This document shows, in pieces, positions 24,416 through 32,053 of a stretch of 33,011 nt of DNA. The notes under the pieces were generated by a model that worked only from the letters and a program-made list of their open reading frames with translations, ran no database searches and had not been told where the DNA came from. This DNA is from Alphaproteobacteria bacterium (GTDB taxonomy: Bacteria > Pseudomonadota > Alphaproteobacteria > JAEULF01), in the NCBI GenBank assembly GCA_016793965.1, contig JAEULF010000269.1, positions 1 through 33,011 of the forward strand, given 5' to 3'. How positions within the stretch are numbered: the stretch's first letter is position 1; the number at the start of each line of letters is the position of its first letter. The position numbers and the translations under genes were made by a program.

Positions 24416-25107
24416 CCCCCTGCTCCGGACTTGCCTGCCGCCGACGCGACCGCGCGGGACAGGGCGATGTTGTCCCGGAACGCCTCAGCGGCCTCCTCGA
24501 CAACAGCGACCGGATCGGAGAGCCCGAGGCCAGCCTGATCGAGAGCCATTCGGTAGGTTGTCGCGAATGCCCGCGTGTCGGGGATCTCCGGGTAGTCGAA
24601 AAAGGCTAGCGCGCCCGGCTCCAGCCCGAGCGAATTGATTGCCAAGCGACGCAGGATGCGACCGCCATTGAGGTCGCCCATGTAGCGGACATAGGCATGC
24701 GCCAGGAGCGCCGCGCCGTCGCCAAGTCCCGCCAAGGCCGCGCGGCGCGCATAGTGTTCCGCCTCTGGCAGTATCGGCAATGACTGCTCCCATCCCCCTC
24801 CGCCTATCGCGCGGAGATCGGCAACGATCCTGTGGGCCCGGCGCAGCAGCGGATTAGCGATGCCGGCGAACTGGGTATCGGCGCGATGGCTGTCGAGGCC
24901 CCGCTCCATCGCTTCATAGGTCGGCAGCAGGTTGCGCAGGTAGAGCGCATAGCCGTACCGACGGGCGCGACCTGCGATCAGGTCCGCAACGAAGCCCGTG
25001 TTTTCCGCCTCATCGTGGAGTTCTCGCGTGCGCGCGCGCATCGCTGACGTCAGCGATGGGCGAGCGTCGGCGATCATGCTCTGCGCATCGTCAGCTCCAG
25101 CCTTCAT
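24412..25107 (-). CDS. Heme oxygenase (biliverdin-forming)
   Basis: 231 residues of the HO-1/HmuO family. It opens heme to biliverdin, the chromophore of the adjacent bacteriophytochrome, so it is a good bphO/hmuO-type candidate. The proximal His is His31 in TRELHDEAEN, and the distal helix HAYVRYMGDLNGGRILRR carries the conserved Gly residues. The open frame runs 47 codons further up without similarity. ATG 25107 is chosen, with ATG 25077 as an alternative; neither has a strong ribosome site. It is convergent with bphP, their stop codons overlapping. Confidence 0.9.
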   Translation of the reverse strand: MKAGADDAQSMIADARPSLTSAMRARTRELHDEAENTGFVADLIAGRARRYGYALYLRNLLPTYEAMERGLDSHRADTQFAGIANPLLRRAHRIVADLRAIGGGGWEQSLPILPEAEHYARRAALAGLGDGAALLAHAYVRYMGDLNGGRILRRLAINSLGLEPGALAFFDYPEIPDTRAFATTYRMALDQAGLGLSDPVAVVEEAAEAFRDNIALSRAVASAAGKSGAGG

Positions 25108-25180
25108 TGGCGCCCGAAGGTTTGCGGCCCCATCATCATCGCGGGCCGACTTGATTGCGGCTCGATGCCCATGGGCTGAC

Positions 25181-25447
25181 CTAATGGCGCCAACGCCGGT
25201 AGACGTCGGCGAGGTGCGCGACCAGCGCGATGGCAAGCCACGCCGCAACCAGCTCCCAGCCCGCTTGCGTCAATGAGGCACGCAGGGCCATCAGGAGCCC
25301 AGCGCCAGCCAGAAGGTTGCCCAGCATGTCGGCCAATCCGATGCCGCGTCCGGTGCGCCGATAGTGGATTGCGACAACGACGCACTCGATGGCCATGATC
25401 GCGAGGATGAGGTCAATGACTGCTCCGGAGCTGAAAAGCTCGCTCAT
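25181..25447 (-). CDS. Small three-span membrane protein, function unknown
   Basis: 88 residues with three predicted membrane helices at about 9-29, 38-58 and 62-82, short loops (HYRRTGRG) and an Arg-rich C-terminus (DVYRRWRH). No signal peptide or metal motif is visible. The ATG at 25447 has GGAAGG about 8 nt upstream. It lies 73 nt before the heme oxygenase on the same strand, so the two may be co-transcribed. I do not recognise the family. Confidence 0.75.
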   Translation of the reverse strand: MSELFSSGAVIDLILAIMAIECVVVAIHYRRTGRGIGLADMLGNLLAGAGLLMALRASLTQAGWELVAAWLAIALVAHLADVYRRWRH

Positions 25448-26027
25448 GGCTCAGGGCCTTCCGAGATCGGGAATGGACTGCCGATGGACGGGTGGCAACC
25501 ATGCCTTGTATCGCCTGGGCCAGGCATCTGCGTAAGCATTTCGTCTCAGCGCGATCGAGACGGAGATCCTCGGCCGTCCGGTTGAGCAGCGCCGCGCCGC
25601 CTGCAAATCTGCGCGGCCGCTCGGACCATTGGGCGCCCCAGGCCTCGCTGATCGCGCCTGACCACGCTTACTGCTTACCCTGCGCCTGCCCTTTGCTCAG
25701 CTCACGCTCAGCCTCAGAATCACAATGCCCCTGAAACATCCTTGTGTTTCAGGGGCTTGATTTGGTTGCGAGGGCCCGCTTGCTGCTTTGCCGACCTGAG
25801 TCCCGCACCATCAGGCCGCGAACCGACAAGTGCCGCCCTGCCTCGCGCTGGTCCGTTCAAGAGCGGCATGCCGGTCGCGCTCGTGCTCGACCGAGCCAAG
25901 TCGACACCGTCATCCCGAAAACATCTGAACTCTTCCAACTCGCCCGAGGGCTTCGCGCCTGATAGCGCCCTGGCACTTGCGGATCTTGTACCGTTGCCCC
26001 AGACTTTCGCCTCTGGGTTGGGCGCAG
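25448..26027. other. 580-nt non-coding boundary region
   Basis: This gap separates the photosynthesis-linked genes from the fix genes. No convincing coding frame is seen. It holds the 12-bp hairpin and tRNA-end-like sequence listed separately, and must contain the divergent promoters of the small membrane protein and fixL. No FixK-type (TTGA-N6-TCAA) or PpsR-type palindrome was found. Confidence 0.55.
25727..25775 (-). terminator. Perfect 12-bp hairpin next to a tRNA 3'-end-like sequence
   Basis: GCCCCTGAAACA (25727-25738) pairs perfectly with TGTTTCAGGGGC (25745-25756) around TCCTTG. On the minus strand it is preceded by GCCCTCGCAACCA (25775-25763), which looks like the acceptor end and CCA of a tRNA, and AATCAA. 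That order, tRNA end then stem-loop, is how tRNA genes often finish. No T-arm or anticodon arm can be found further up, so only the last dozen bases would remain. The T-run after the hairpin is poor. Confidence 0.4.
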
Positions 26028-27479
26028 ATGCTGAGATTGAGGCTGATCCTTGCCGTCGCTTTCGCGGCGACGGCTGTGGCTGTTGCCGCCGTCGCTCTCT
26101 GGGCCGCGCTTCCCGGAGGGGTCGGCCCTGCCTACGATGACCCAGGGACGCCGTCCCGCATGCTGGCGGTCGGGGCTGCGATCGCCGCGGCTGCGGCGGC
26201 GGCCGGCTGGCTCTTGGGCGCCTGGATCGCGGAGCCCGTTCGCCAGGTGGCCGACGCCTTGGCCGCTGCCGGTCCTTGCGCTGCCGGTGCGCTGCACGGT
26301 GCGACGCGCTACCGCGAGGCCGCGGCCCTGGCGCGCGCCGTTGCGCTCGCGGCGGACCGGGACCGCGAGCAAGCGTCGCGGCTCGGCGCCGCGCTCGACG
26401 CCTCACGCGACGCGATCATCACCATCGACGATCGCGGCGCGGTCCTGGCCTTCAACGCCGCCGCCGAGCGGCTGTTCGGCTACGCCGAGGCCGAGATCGT
26501 CGGGCGCAACGTCCGGCTGCTCATGCCCGAGCCCTATCGCGGCCAGCATGACGGCTACCTGGAGCGCTACGCCGGGACAGGCGAGCGGCGGATCATCGGC
26601 ATCGGCCGCCTCGTCATCGCCCAGCGCCGCGACGGATCCACCTTCCCTTGCCACCTGTCGGTCGGCGAGGCGCGCGTCGTCGGCGGGAAGCGCACTTTCA
26701 CCGGCTTCATCCGCGACGTGACGCAGCAGCACGAGATCGAGGCAAGACTAGCCACGCTGCAGACGGAGCTGCTCCAGCTGTCGCGGCTCAGCGCCCTCGG
26801 CCAGATGGGGAGCCAGCTCGCCCACGAGCTGAACCAGCCGCTCGGCGCCATCGCCAACTTCCTCGAGGCGAGCCGGCAGGTCGCCGCCGCCACCGCCGAC
26901 CCGGTCGCGGCGCGGGCGCGCGGCCTCGTGGAGAAGGCGCTGGAGCAGGTGGCGCGCGCCGGCGCCATCGTCAAGCGCATGCGCGGCTTCGTGTCCGCCG
27001 GCGCGGCGGACCGGCGCGCGGAGAGCCCGAACGTCGTCGTCGAGGAGGCCCTCGCCCTGGCGACCGTCAGCACGAAGTTCCATGACGTCCGCATCGCGAC
27101 CGAGCTGACGCCGGGCCTGCCGCAGGTCTGCGTCGACCGCGTGCAGGTGCAGCAAGTGCTGCTCAACCTCGTCCGCAACGCGATCGAGGCCATGACGGAG
27201 TCCAAGGCCGGCGTCCTGACGGTCCGCACGGCCATGGCCGACGGCATGGTCGAGGTGTCCGTCGCGGATCGCGGCCATGGCATCGCCGCGGAGCTGCGCA
27301 GCCGCCTGTTCTCCCCCTTCGTCACCACCAAGGAGAGGGGCCTCGGCCTCGGGCTCTCCATCTGCCGCACCATCGTCGAGGCGCATGGCGGGACGATCGC
27401 CGCACGCCCCAAACCAGGCGGCGGCACCGTGTTCTCCTTCACGTTGCCGCGCATCGGGGAGCCCGATGAGCAGGCCTGA
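26028..27479 (+). CDS. fixL: Oxygen-sensing histidine kinase FixL
   Basis: 483 residues. Two membrane helices (about 2-24 and 43-68) precede a heme PAS domain. His174 in MPEPYRGQHDGYLERY is the proximal heme ligand and GERRIIGIGR carries the distal Arg, both as in FixL. The H-box is LAHELNQPLGAIANF with His266. The ATPase domain has N, G1 and G2 motifs (LLNLVRNAIEAM, VADRGHGIA, GLGLGLSIC). ATG 26028 is used; the frame is open to a TTG at 25977. Its end overlaps the fixJ fragment by 14 nt, as in an intact fixLJ operon. Confidence 0.93.
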   Translation: MLRLRLILAVAFAATAVAVAAVALWAALPGGVGPAYDDPGTPSRMLAVGAAIAAAAAAAGWLLGAWIAEPVRQVADALAAAGPCAAGALHGATRYREAAALARAVALAADRDREQASRLGAALDASRDAIITIDDRGAVLAFNAAAERLFGYAEAEIVGRNVRLLMPEPYRGQHDGYLERYAGTGERRIIGIGRLVIAQRRDGSTFPCHLSVGEARVVGGKRTFTGFIRDVTQQHEIEARLATLQTELLQLSRLSALGQMGSQLAHELNQPLGAIANFLEASRQVAAATADPVAARARGLVEKALEQVARAGAIVKRMRGFVSAGAADRRAESPNVVVEEALALATVSTKFHDVRIATELTPGLPQVCVDRVQVQQVLLNLVRNAIEAMTESKAGVLTVRTAMADGMVEVSVADRGHGIAAELRSRLFSPFVTTKERGLGLGLSICRTIVEAHGGTIAARPKPGGGTVFSFTLPRIGEPDEQA

Positions 27480-27786
27480 CGCGGCGCTGCCGGCGATCGA
27501 GATGACCGGCGACGGCGACGTGCCGCTCGCCGTCAGGGCGATGCGCGCCGGTGCCTTCGACCTCGTCGAGAAGCCTTTCGAGAGCGACATGCTGGCCGCG
27601 ACCGTCGAATCGGCGCTGCGCGCCAGCACGGAGCGGCGCGAGACCGCGGGCGCGGGAGACGGAGACGATCAAGGCCGACAGCTTCTCGCCGCTCGTGCGG
27701 AAGGGGCTGGCGCTGCATTCCATGTCGGCCGCTGGGCGAAAGGATGCGTAGTCGCCCGCATTGGGGAGCGCGCCTGCGTCCCCTAG
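27466..27786 (+). pseudogene. fixJ: Truncated FixJ-type response regulator
   Basis: The ATG within the end of fixL opens a 106-residue frame. Residues 8-58 match the last third of a FixJ receiver domain: IEMTGDGDVPLAVRAMRAGA with the conserved Thr, then FDLVEKPFESDM with the conserved Lys. The first two thirds, including the acidic pocket and the phospho-accepting Asp, are missing, and so is the LuxR-type DNA-binding domain. The remaining C-terminal residues show no similarity. It looks like a fixJ with an internal deletion just after the start and a lost 3' half. Confidence 0.75.
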
Positions 27787-27795
27787 CTTGGCTGC

Positions 27796-28218
27796 ATGGA
27801 AAAGACTGCGACCGGCAAGGGCGCCGGAGGCGCGCCCGGCGGCAACGAGCCACCGCCATCGCGCAGCGACGGCGGCGTCATCGCCGTCGTCGACGATGAC
27901 GACGGGTTCCGCGAATCGCTCGGCGCCCTGATCGAGGCCGTCGGGCGGCAAGCGCGCCTGTTCGCCTCTGCGGATGCCTTCGTCGGCGCGCTCGCAACCT
28001 CCTCCTTCGCTTGCGTCTTCCTGGACGTGCACATGCCCGGGCTCAGCGAGGTCGCAGCCGTGGCCGCCGTGCGACGCATCGCGCCCGACCTGCGGATCGT
28101 CTCGGTGAGCGGCCGAATGGAGCCGGGCGACAGGGAGAGGATGGTCGCTGCCGGCGCCGCTGCGTTCCTCGAGAAGCCGCTGTCGTTCAAGGACATCGAG
28201 GCGCTGATCGGCGCTTGA
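27796..28218 (+). CDS. Stand-alone receiver protein, FixJ-like
   Basis: 140 residues: a polar N-terminal tail of about 25 residues, then one complete receiver domain. The acidic cluster is VVDDDDGF (33-36), the phospho-acceptor Asp77 is in VFLDVHMPGLS, Ser replaces Thr in SVSGRM, and the Lys is in FLEKPLS. There is no output domain. It may take phosphate from FixL now that FixJ is broken, act as a phosphate sink, or serve another kinase. It starts 9 nt after the fixJ fragment, so it is likely co-transcribed. Confidence 0.85.
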   Translation: MEKTATGKGAGGAPGGNEPPPSRSDGGVIAVVDDDDGFRESLGALIEAVGRQARLFASADAFVGALATSSFACVFLDVHMPGLSEVAAVAAVRRIAPDLRIVSVSGRMEPGDRERMVAAGAAAFLEKPLSFKDIEALIGA

Positions 28219-28277
28219 CCTGTCGCGCCTGTCGCGCCCGCTTGGCCTGACCCGCCTTTGCGGCGGAATGAGGGCAT

Positions 28278-28285
28278 CTACGTAG
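28278..28285. promoter_or_regulatory. Candidate FixJ-type palindrome before fixK
   Basis: CTACGTAG, an 8-bp perfect palindrome 85 bp before the fixK start. It resembles the TACGTA core seen in FixJ targets, but the match is short and the transcription start is unknown. Confidence 0.25.
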
Positions 28286-28370
28286 CAGTCGCCCGCATAT
28301 CGGACGAACGCTCCCAGGTCTACGCATGGTCCGGCCCGTTGCGGAGCGAGACAGGAAAGCGGAGGAAGCC

Positions 28371-29081
28371 ATGCTGACTGCGGTGAACGCGATCCCGGCG
28401 TCGTCGATCCCTGTCCGAGGGGCGATCGCCCTGCGCCCGACCGGCGCCCGGCCGTTGCCGAGACCGGCGACGCTGGCGCCTCTCGCTGACCGCGCCCGAC
28501 GAATCGCTCTCGACCGCGACGCGACGCTGTTCTCGGAGGGCGACGACGCCAGCCGGATCTATGAAGTGACCTCGGGCATCGTGCGCCTGACGAAGACCCT
28601 CGCCGACGGGCGGCGCCAGGTGCTGGACTTCGTCGATTCCGGGCGGTTCATCGGCCTTCACGAGGACGCGCTCCACGGCGCCACAGCCGAGGCCGTCACG
28701 CCCGTCACGGTCATCTGCTACGAGAGCGCGGGCGTGGCCAGGGCCGTCGCCGAGGACGCGGCGACGGCGCAGCGGCTGCTGGCGGAGCTGCTCGGCGCCG
28801 CCGCGCGGGCGGAATCGCGGCTGGTGGTGGTGGGCCGCATGACGGCCGAAGAGCGCGTCGCGTCGTTCCTTCTGGCAAGGGCCGGAGACGAGGCGGCTGA
28901 CGGCGACGTCTTCAAGCTCCAGATGGGCCGCGCGGACATCGCCGACTACCTCGCCCTCACGGTCGAGACCGTGAGCCGGACGCTGAGCCGCTTCAAGGCG
29001 CAAGGGCTCGTAGCGATGACCGATGCCCACTCGATCGAGCTGACGGACGTCGACGCGCTGCGCGACCTGGCGAGCATGTGA
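28371..29081 (+). CDS. fixK: Crp/Fnr-family regulator FixK
   Basis: 236 residues. A cyclic-nucleotide-like sensor fold (DATLFSEGDDASRIYEVTSG, LDFVDSGRFIGL) is followed by a winged helix with recognition helix TVETVSRTLSRFKAQGLV, the E-SR signature of FNR/FixK proteins. There is no N-terminal Cys cluster for an Fe-S centre, so it is FixK-like rather than FnrL-like. ATG 28371 is chosen over an upstream in-frame start (28326) because GGAGGAA lies 3-4 nt before it. Expected targets are high-affinity oxidase and microaerobic genes. Confidence 0.9.
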   Translation: MLTAVNAIPASSIPVRGAIALRPTGARPLPRPATLAPLADRARRIALDRDATLFSEGDDASRIYEVTSGIVRLTKTLADGRRQVLDFVDSGRFIGLHEDALHGATAEAVTPVTVICYESAGVARAVAEDAATAQRLLAELLGAAARAESRLVVVGRMTAEERVASFLLARAGDEAADGDVFKLQMGRADIADYLALTVETVSRTLSRFKAQGLVAMTDAHSIELTDVDALRDLASM

Positions 29082-29490
29082 CGATCTCCCGATGATCGGC
29101 CTGGGCGTCGGGGCCTGAAGCGAGCGCTGCGCGTCGCCCGATCGCCTCTGCCTTCTGGCGGCAGCGCGGGTGCGCGATCGGCGCCGCTTCGCCAACCAAC
29201 CGACATTCAGGCGCCGATTGCGCCACGCGACCGATCGAGCCGACCCACGCGCCGTTGAATCTTATGGCCTATGCACGCTTTTCTGGTTCGGCGCATCGCG
29301 CCCTAACCTGCTACCAGGCTGAGATTTTCGCGCCGAGACACATTTTGACACGAAGCAGAAGTACACAAAAGCGATCGAAGGACGTAAGCAAGGGCTCGGT
29401 TTATACCTGAGCGTGGCAGTCCACTATGCGCACTCGCTGGCCTTTCGGTCGCGCTGACGTCGGCCTCAATTCGCCGAGCCGAGGCCGGCT
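29082..29490. other. 409-nt non-coding region after fixK
   Basis: No coding frame was recognised. The right half is AT-richer than its surroundings. It contains TTGACA at 29345-29350, a possible -35 for the next operon, but no good -10 at the expected distance. Weak inverted repeats just after the fixK stop (CGATC...GATCG) are not followed by a T-run. Confidence 0.5.
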
Positions 29491-29793
29491 ATGAGCAAGA
29501 ATCCGATCTACCCTGCGTTCCAGAAACTCGCCGAGCACATGGACAAGCGCGCGGCGATGCACGAGCAGGTGGCGTTCCGCGCCGAGGCCAAGATCAAAGA
29601 GTACGAGAGCATCGGCCATCGCTCCGCGATAGCGGACGTGCGCGCCATCGTCCTGGCGAACCAGAGGGCGGCCGAGCAGTTCCGGCTGCGCGCGCGGGAG
29701 CTCCGCAGCGGCAAGATCGACAAGCCCGATCGCGGCAGCGGCATGGAGAAATTCGCCTCCGGCAAGACGCTCAGGCAGCGCCTGGGCATGTGA
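29491..29793 (+). CDS. Small helical protein, function unknown
   Basis: 100 residues, strongly charged and predicted to be almost all alpha-helical (KLAEHMDKRAAMHEQVAF, EYESIGHRSAIADVRAIV), with no membrane segment or signal peptide. The end (SGKTLRQRLGM) is basic. CGAGGCC precedes the ATG by about 6 nt. The stop overlaps an alternative GTG start of the next gene as GTGA, so it probably belongs to the receiver/EAL operon. I do not recognise the family. Confidence 0.7.
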   Translation: MSKNPIYPAFQKLAEHMDKRAAMHEQVAFRAEAKIKEYESIGHRSAIADVRAIVLANQRAAEQFRLRARELRSGKIDKPDRGSGMEKFASGKTLRQRLGM

Positions 29794-29864
29794 GCGCAGC
29801 GACGACTGACGCGACGGGGCGCCGCGGCCCCTTGGAGCTCGACCCTGGATCGGAACGACGGACG

Positions 29865-30329
29865 ATGAGCGACACCGCATCGATCGCAGCCCTGGTCGTC
29901 GACGACATGGACGACAATCTCTACGTGCTCGGAAAGATCCTGCGCGACGAGGGGCTCGACGTGACCACGGCCGCCTCCGGCCAGGAGGCGCTCGACGCCC
30001 TGCAGAAGCAGCATTTCGACGTCGTGTTCCTCGACATCATGATGCCGGAGATCGACGGCTTCGCCGTGCTGCAGCGCGTGCGCAGCCTCTACTCGTTCTT
30101 CGACCTGCCCGTCATCATGGTCTCCGCCCTCGACGACGCGCCGTCGGTGGTCAAGGCCTTCGAGCTGGGCGCCAACGACTACATCACCAAGCCTTTCGAC
30201 CATGACGTGCTGGTGGCGCGGGCCTTCCACCAGCTCGACGTGGCGCGCGCGCTGCGCAAGCCCGCGGCTCTCCAGGGCAAGGAGCTGACCAAGGGCCTCG
30301 GCAACGGCGTCGCCGGCGCGAGCGCGTAG
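29865..30329 (+). CDS. Single-domain response regulator (CheY-like)
   Basis: 154 residues: a complete receiver with acidic pair Asp13-Asp14, phospho-acceptor Asp57 in VVFLDIMMPEIDG, Ser in MVSALDD and Lys in YITKPFD, then a short helical tail. There is no output domain. ATG 29865 gives a standard receiver N-terminus; the frame is open to GTG 29790, which overlaps the previous stop and would add 25 residues without similarity. It abuts the EAL gene, whose start directly follows its stop. A shared phosphorelay is likely. Confidence 0.9.
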   Translation: MSDTASIAALVVDDMDDNLYVLGKILRDEGLDVTTAASGQEALDALQKQHFDVVFLDIMMPEIDGFAVLQRVRSLYSFFDLPVIMVSALDDAPSVVKAFELGANDYITKPFDHDVLVARAFHQLDVARALRKPAALQGKELTKGLGNGVAGASA

Positions 30330-32042
30330 ATGGGCGAGCGCATCCTGGTCGTCGACGATAACGACGACAACCGCTTTACGCTGGTCGAGCGGCTGCGGCG
30401 CGACGGCTTCCGCGACGTCGTCGCCGCCGACGGCGGGCGCGCGGCGCTCGATGTCCTCGCGGCGGAGCCGATCGACCTCGTCCTGCTCGACATCATGATG
30501 CCCGACGTGGACGGCCTGCGGGTGCTGGAGATCATGCGCGCGGACGCGAGGCTGCGCGAGGTGCCCGTCATCATGGTCTCCGCCGTCGACGATCCGGGAA
30601 TCGCCGCGCGCTGCATCGAGCTCGGCGCGGACGACCGGCTGCCCAAGCCGTTCGACCCGGCCATGTTCCGGGCACGCGTGCGCGCGGGCATCGAGCGGCG
30701 CCGGCTGCGCGAGCTGGAGCGCCAGTACTTTCGCAGCCATGACCCGGGAACCGGCCTGCCGAACCAGGAGCGGCTGCGCGACGCCGTCGTCGGCGCCATC
30801 GACTCCGGGCGCCCGTTCCTCGTGGCGGGGATCGCGCTGGGCGGCCTCGACGAGCTGCGACACAGCCGCGGCGCCGCCGCGATCGATGCCGTGGTCCGCA
30901 GGACGGCCGCGAGCATCGGCTCGCACCTCGACCCGGCCGACATGCTGGCGCGCGTCGCGACGGACGAGCTCGGCCTGGTGCTTCTCCAGGCGCCGGGCGC
31001 CGTGGAGCCGCTGGCACGGCTGCAGGCCGCGATCGAAGCGATGGCGCAACCGATGCGGATCGACGGCACCGAGGTGGCGCCGCTGCCGCACGCCGGCGCC
31101 GTCATCCGCGACCTTCAGACCGCAGCCGACGGTCCTTCCGAACCCGACGCCCTGATCGCCGGCGCCCTGGCGGCGATGAGCCGGGCCGTGGAGACCGAGG
31201 CGCCGATCGAGATCGGCAACGTCGCCCTCCGCGACGCCGCCCTGCAGCGCTTGGCCCTTCAGTCGGACCTGGTGCGCGCGATCGGGGCCGGCGAGCTGGC
31301 GCTGCACTATCAACCCCTGGTCCATCTGGGCACGGGCGCCGTGCATGGCGTCGAGGCCCTGGTGCGGTGGCAGCATCCGGAGCGGGGCGCGATCTCCCTG
31401 GGCGCCTTCATCCCCGTCGCCGAGCGCTCGGGCGTCATCGTCGGGCTGGGGCGGTGGGTCATCGAGGAGGCGTGCCGTCAGGCGCGCGCCTGGCAGGACG
31501 CTTTCGGCCCGGCCGACTCCCCGACGGTGGCGATCAACGTCTCGCCGCGCCAGGTGCACGACCCCGGCTTCCTCGACCATCTCGGCCGCGCCATCGCGGA
31601 CACCGGCGCCGATCCGAGCAAGCTGAAGATCGAGGTCACCGAAGGATGCGCGGTGCGCGACCCCGCGCTCACCCGGCGGCTGCTGGACGCCATCGGGGCG
31701 CTCGGCATCGCGCGCGCGCTCGACGATTTCGGCACCGGCTTCTCCTCCCTCTCCTACCTGCAGCAGCTCCCGTTCGACACGCTGAAGATCGACCAAGCCT
31801 TCGTGCACGGCATCGGCGACCACGACCGCAACCGGGCGATCGTCCGCTGCATCGTCGACCTGGCGCACGCGCTGGGCATGGACGTCGTCGCCGAAGGCGT
31901 CGAGACCGCAGCGGACCAGGCGGCATTGCGCGCCCTCGGCGTCGACATCGGCCAGGGCTACCTGTTCTCGCGGCCGCTGGACGCCGCTGCGGCATCGGCG
32001 GCCATTCGGGCCATGCGCCTCAGCGCGACCACGGCAGCCTAG
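30330..32042 (+). CDS. Response regulator with degenerate GGDEF and EAL domains
   Basis: 570 residues. Receiver (1-125) with Asp9-Asp10, Asp54 in LLDIMMPDVDG and Lys in LPKPFD. The GGDEF-like domain (about 135-290) begins DPGTGLPNQ, but the catalytic loop reads ATDELGLV instead of GGDEF, so it is inactive as a cyclase. The EAL domain (about 310-560) keeps VEALVRWQHP, INVSPRQ, IEVTEG, LDDFGTGFSSLSYL, LKIDQAF and VAEGVET, so it should hydrolyse c-di-GMP under phosphorylation control. It is adjacent to a single receiver and a membrane sensor. Confidence 0.93.
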   Translation: MGERILVVDDNDDNRFTLVERLRRDGFRDVVAADGGRAALDVLAAEPIDLVLLDIMMPDVDGLRVLEIMRADARLREVPVIMVSAVDDPGIAARCIELGADDRLPKPFDPAMFRARVRAGIERRRLRELERQYFRSHDPGTGLPNQERLRDAVVGAIDSGRPFLVAGIALGGLDELRHSRGAAAIDAVVRRTAASIGSHLDPADMLARVATDELGLVLLQAPGAVEPLARLQAAIEAMAQPMRIDGTEVAPLPHAGAVIRDLQTAADGPSEPDALIAGALAAMSRAVETEAPIEIGNVALRDAALQRLALQSDLVRAIGAGELALHYQPLVHLGTGAVHGVEALVRWQHPERGAISLGAFIPVAERSGVIVGLGRWVIEEACRQARAWQDAFGPADSPTVAINVSPRQVHDPGFLDHLGRAIADTGADPSKLKIEVTEGCAVRDPALTRRLLDAIGALGIARALDDFGTGFSSLSYLQQLPFDTLKIDQAFVHGIGDHDRNRAIVRCIVDLAHALGMDVVAEGVETAADQAALRALGVDIGQGYLFSRPLDAAAASAAIRAMRLSATTAA

Positions 32043-32053
32043 GGTGCTCCGTC

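Noticed and set aside
25492-25734. An 80-codon plus-strand open frame before fixL
   Set aside because: Ser/Arg/Pro/Cys-rich translation without similarity, and it runs into the stem of the 12-bp hairpin.
25763-25840. A complete tRNA gene on the minus strand
   Set aside because: Only an acceptor-end-like dozen bases is present; no T-arm (GGTTCAAAT type), anticodon or D-arm could be found upstream.
28219-28370. FNR/FixK box (TTGA-N6-TCAA type) before fixK
   Set aside because: No such palindrome in the gap; only the short CTACGTAG was seen and is listed at low confidence.
29508-31868. A 786-codon minus-strand open frame opposite the receiver and EAL genes
   Set aside because: It is antisense to proteins with complete REC and EAL motifs, and its own translation shows only repetitive Arg/Asp/Val/His composition.
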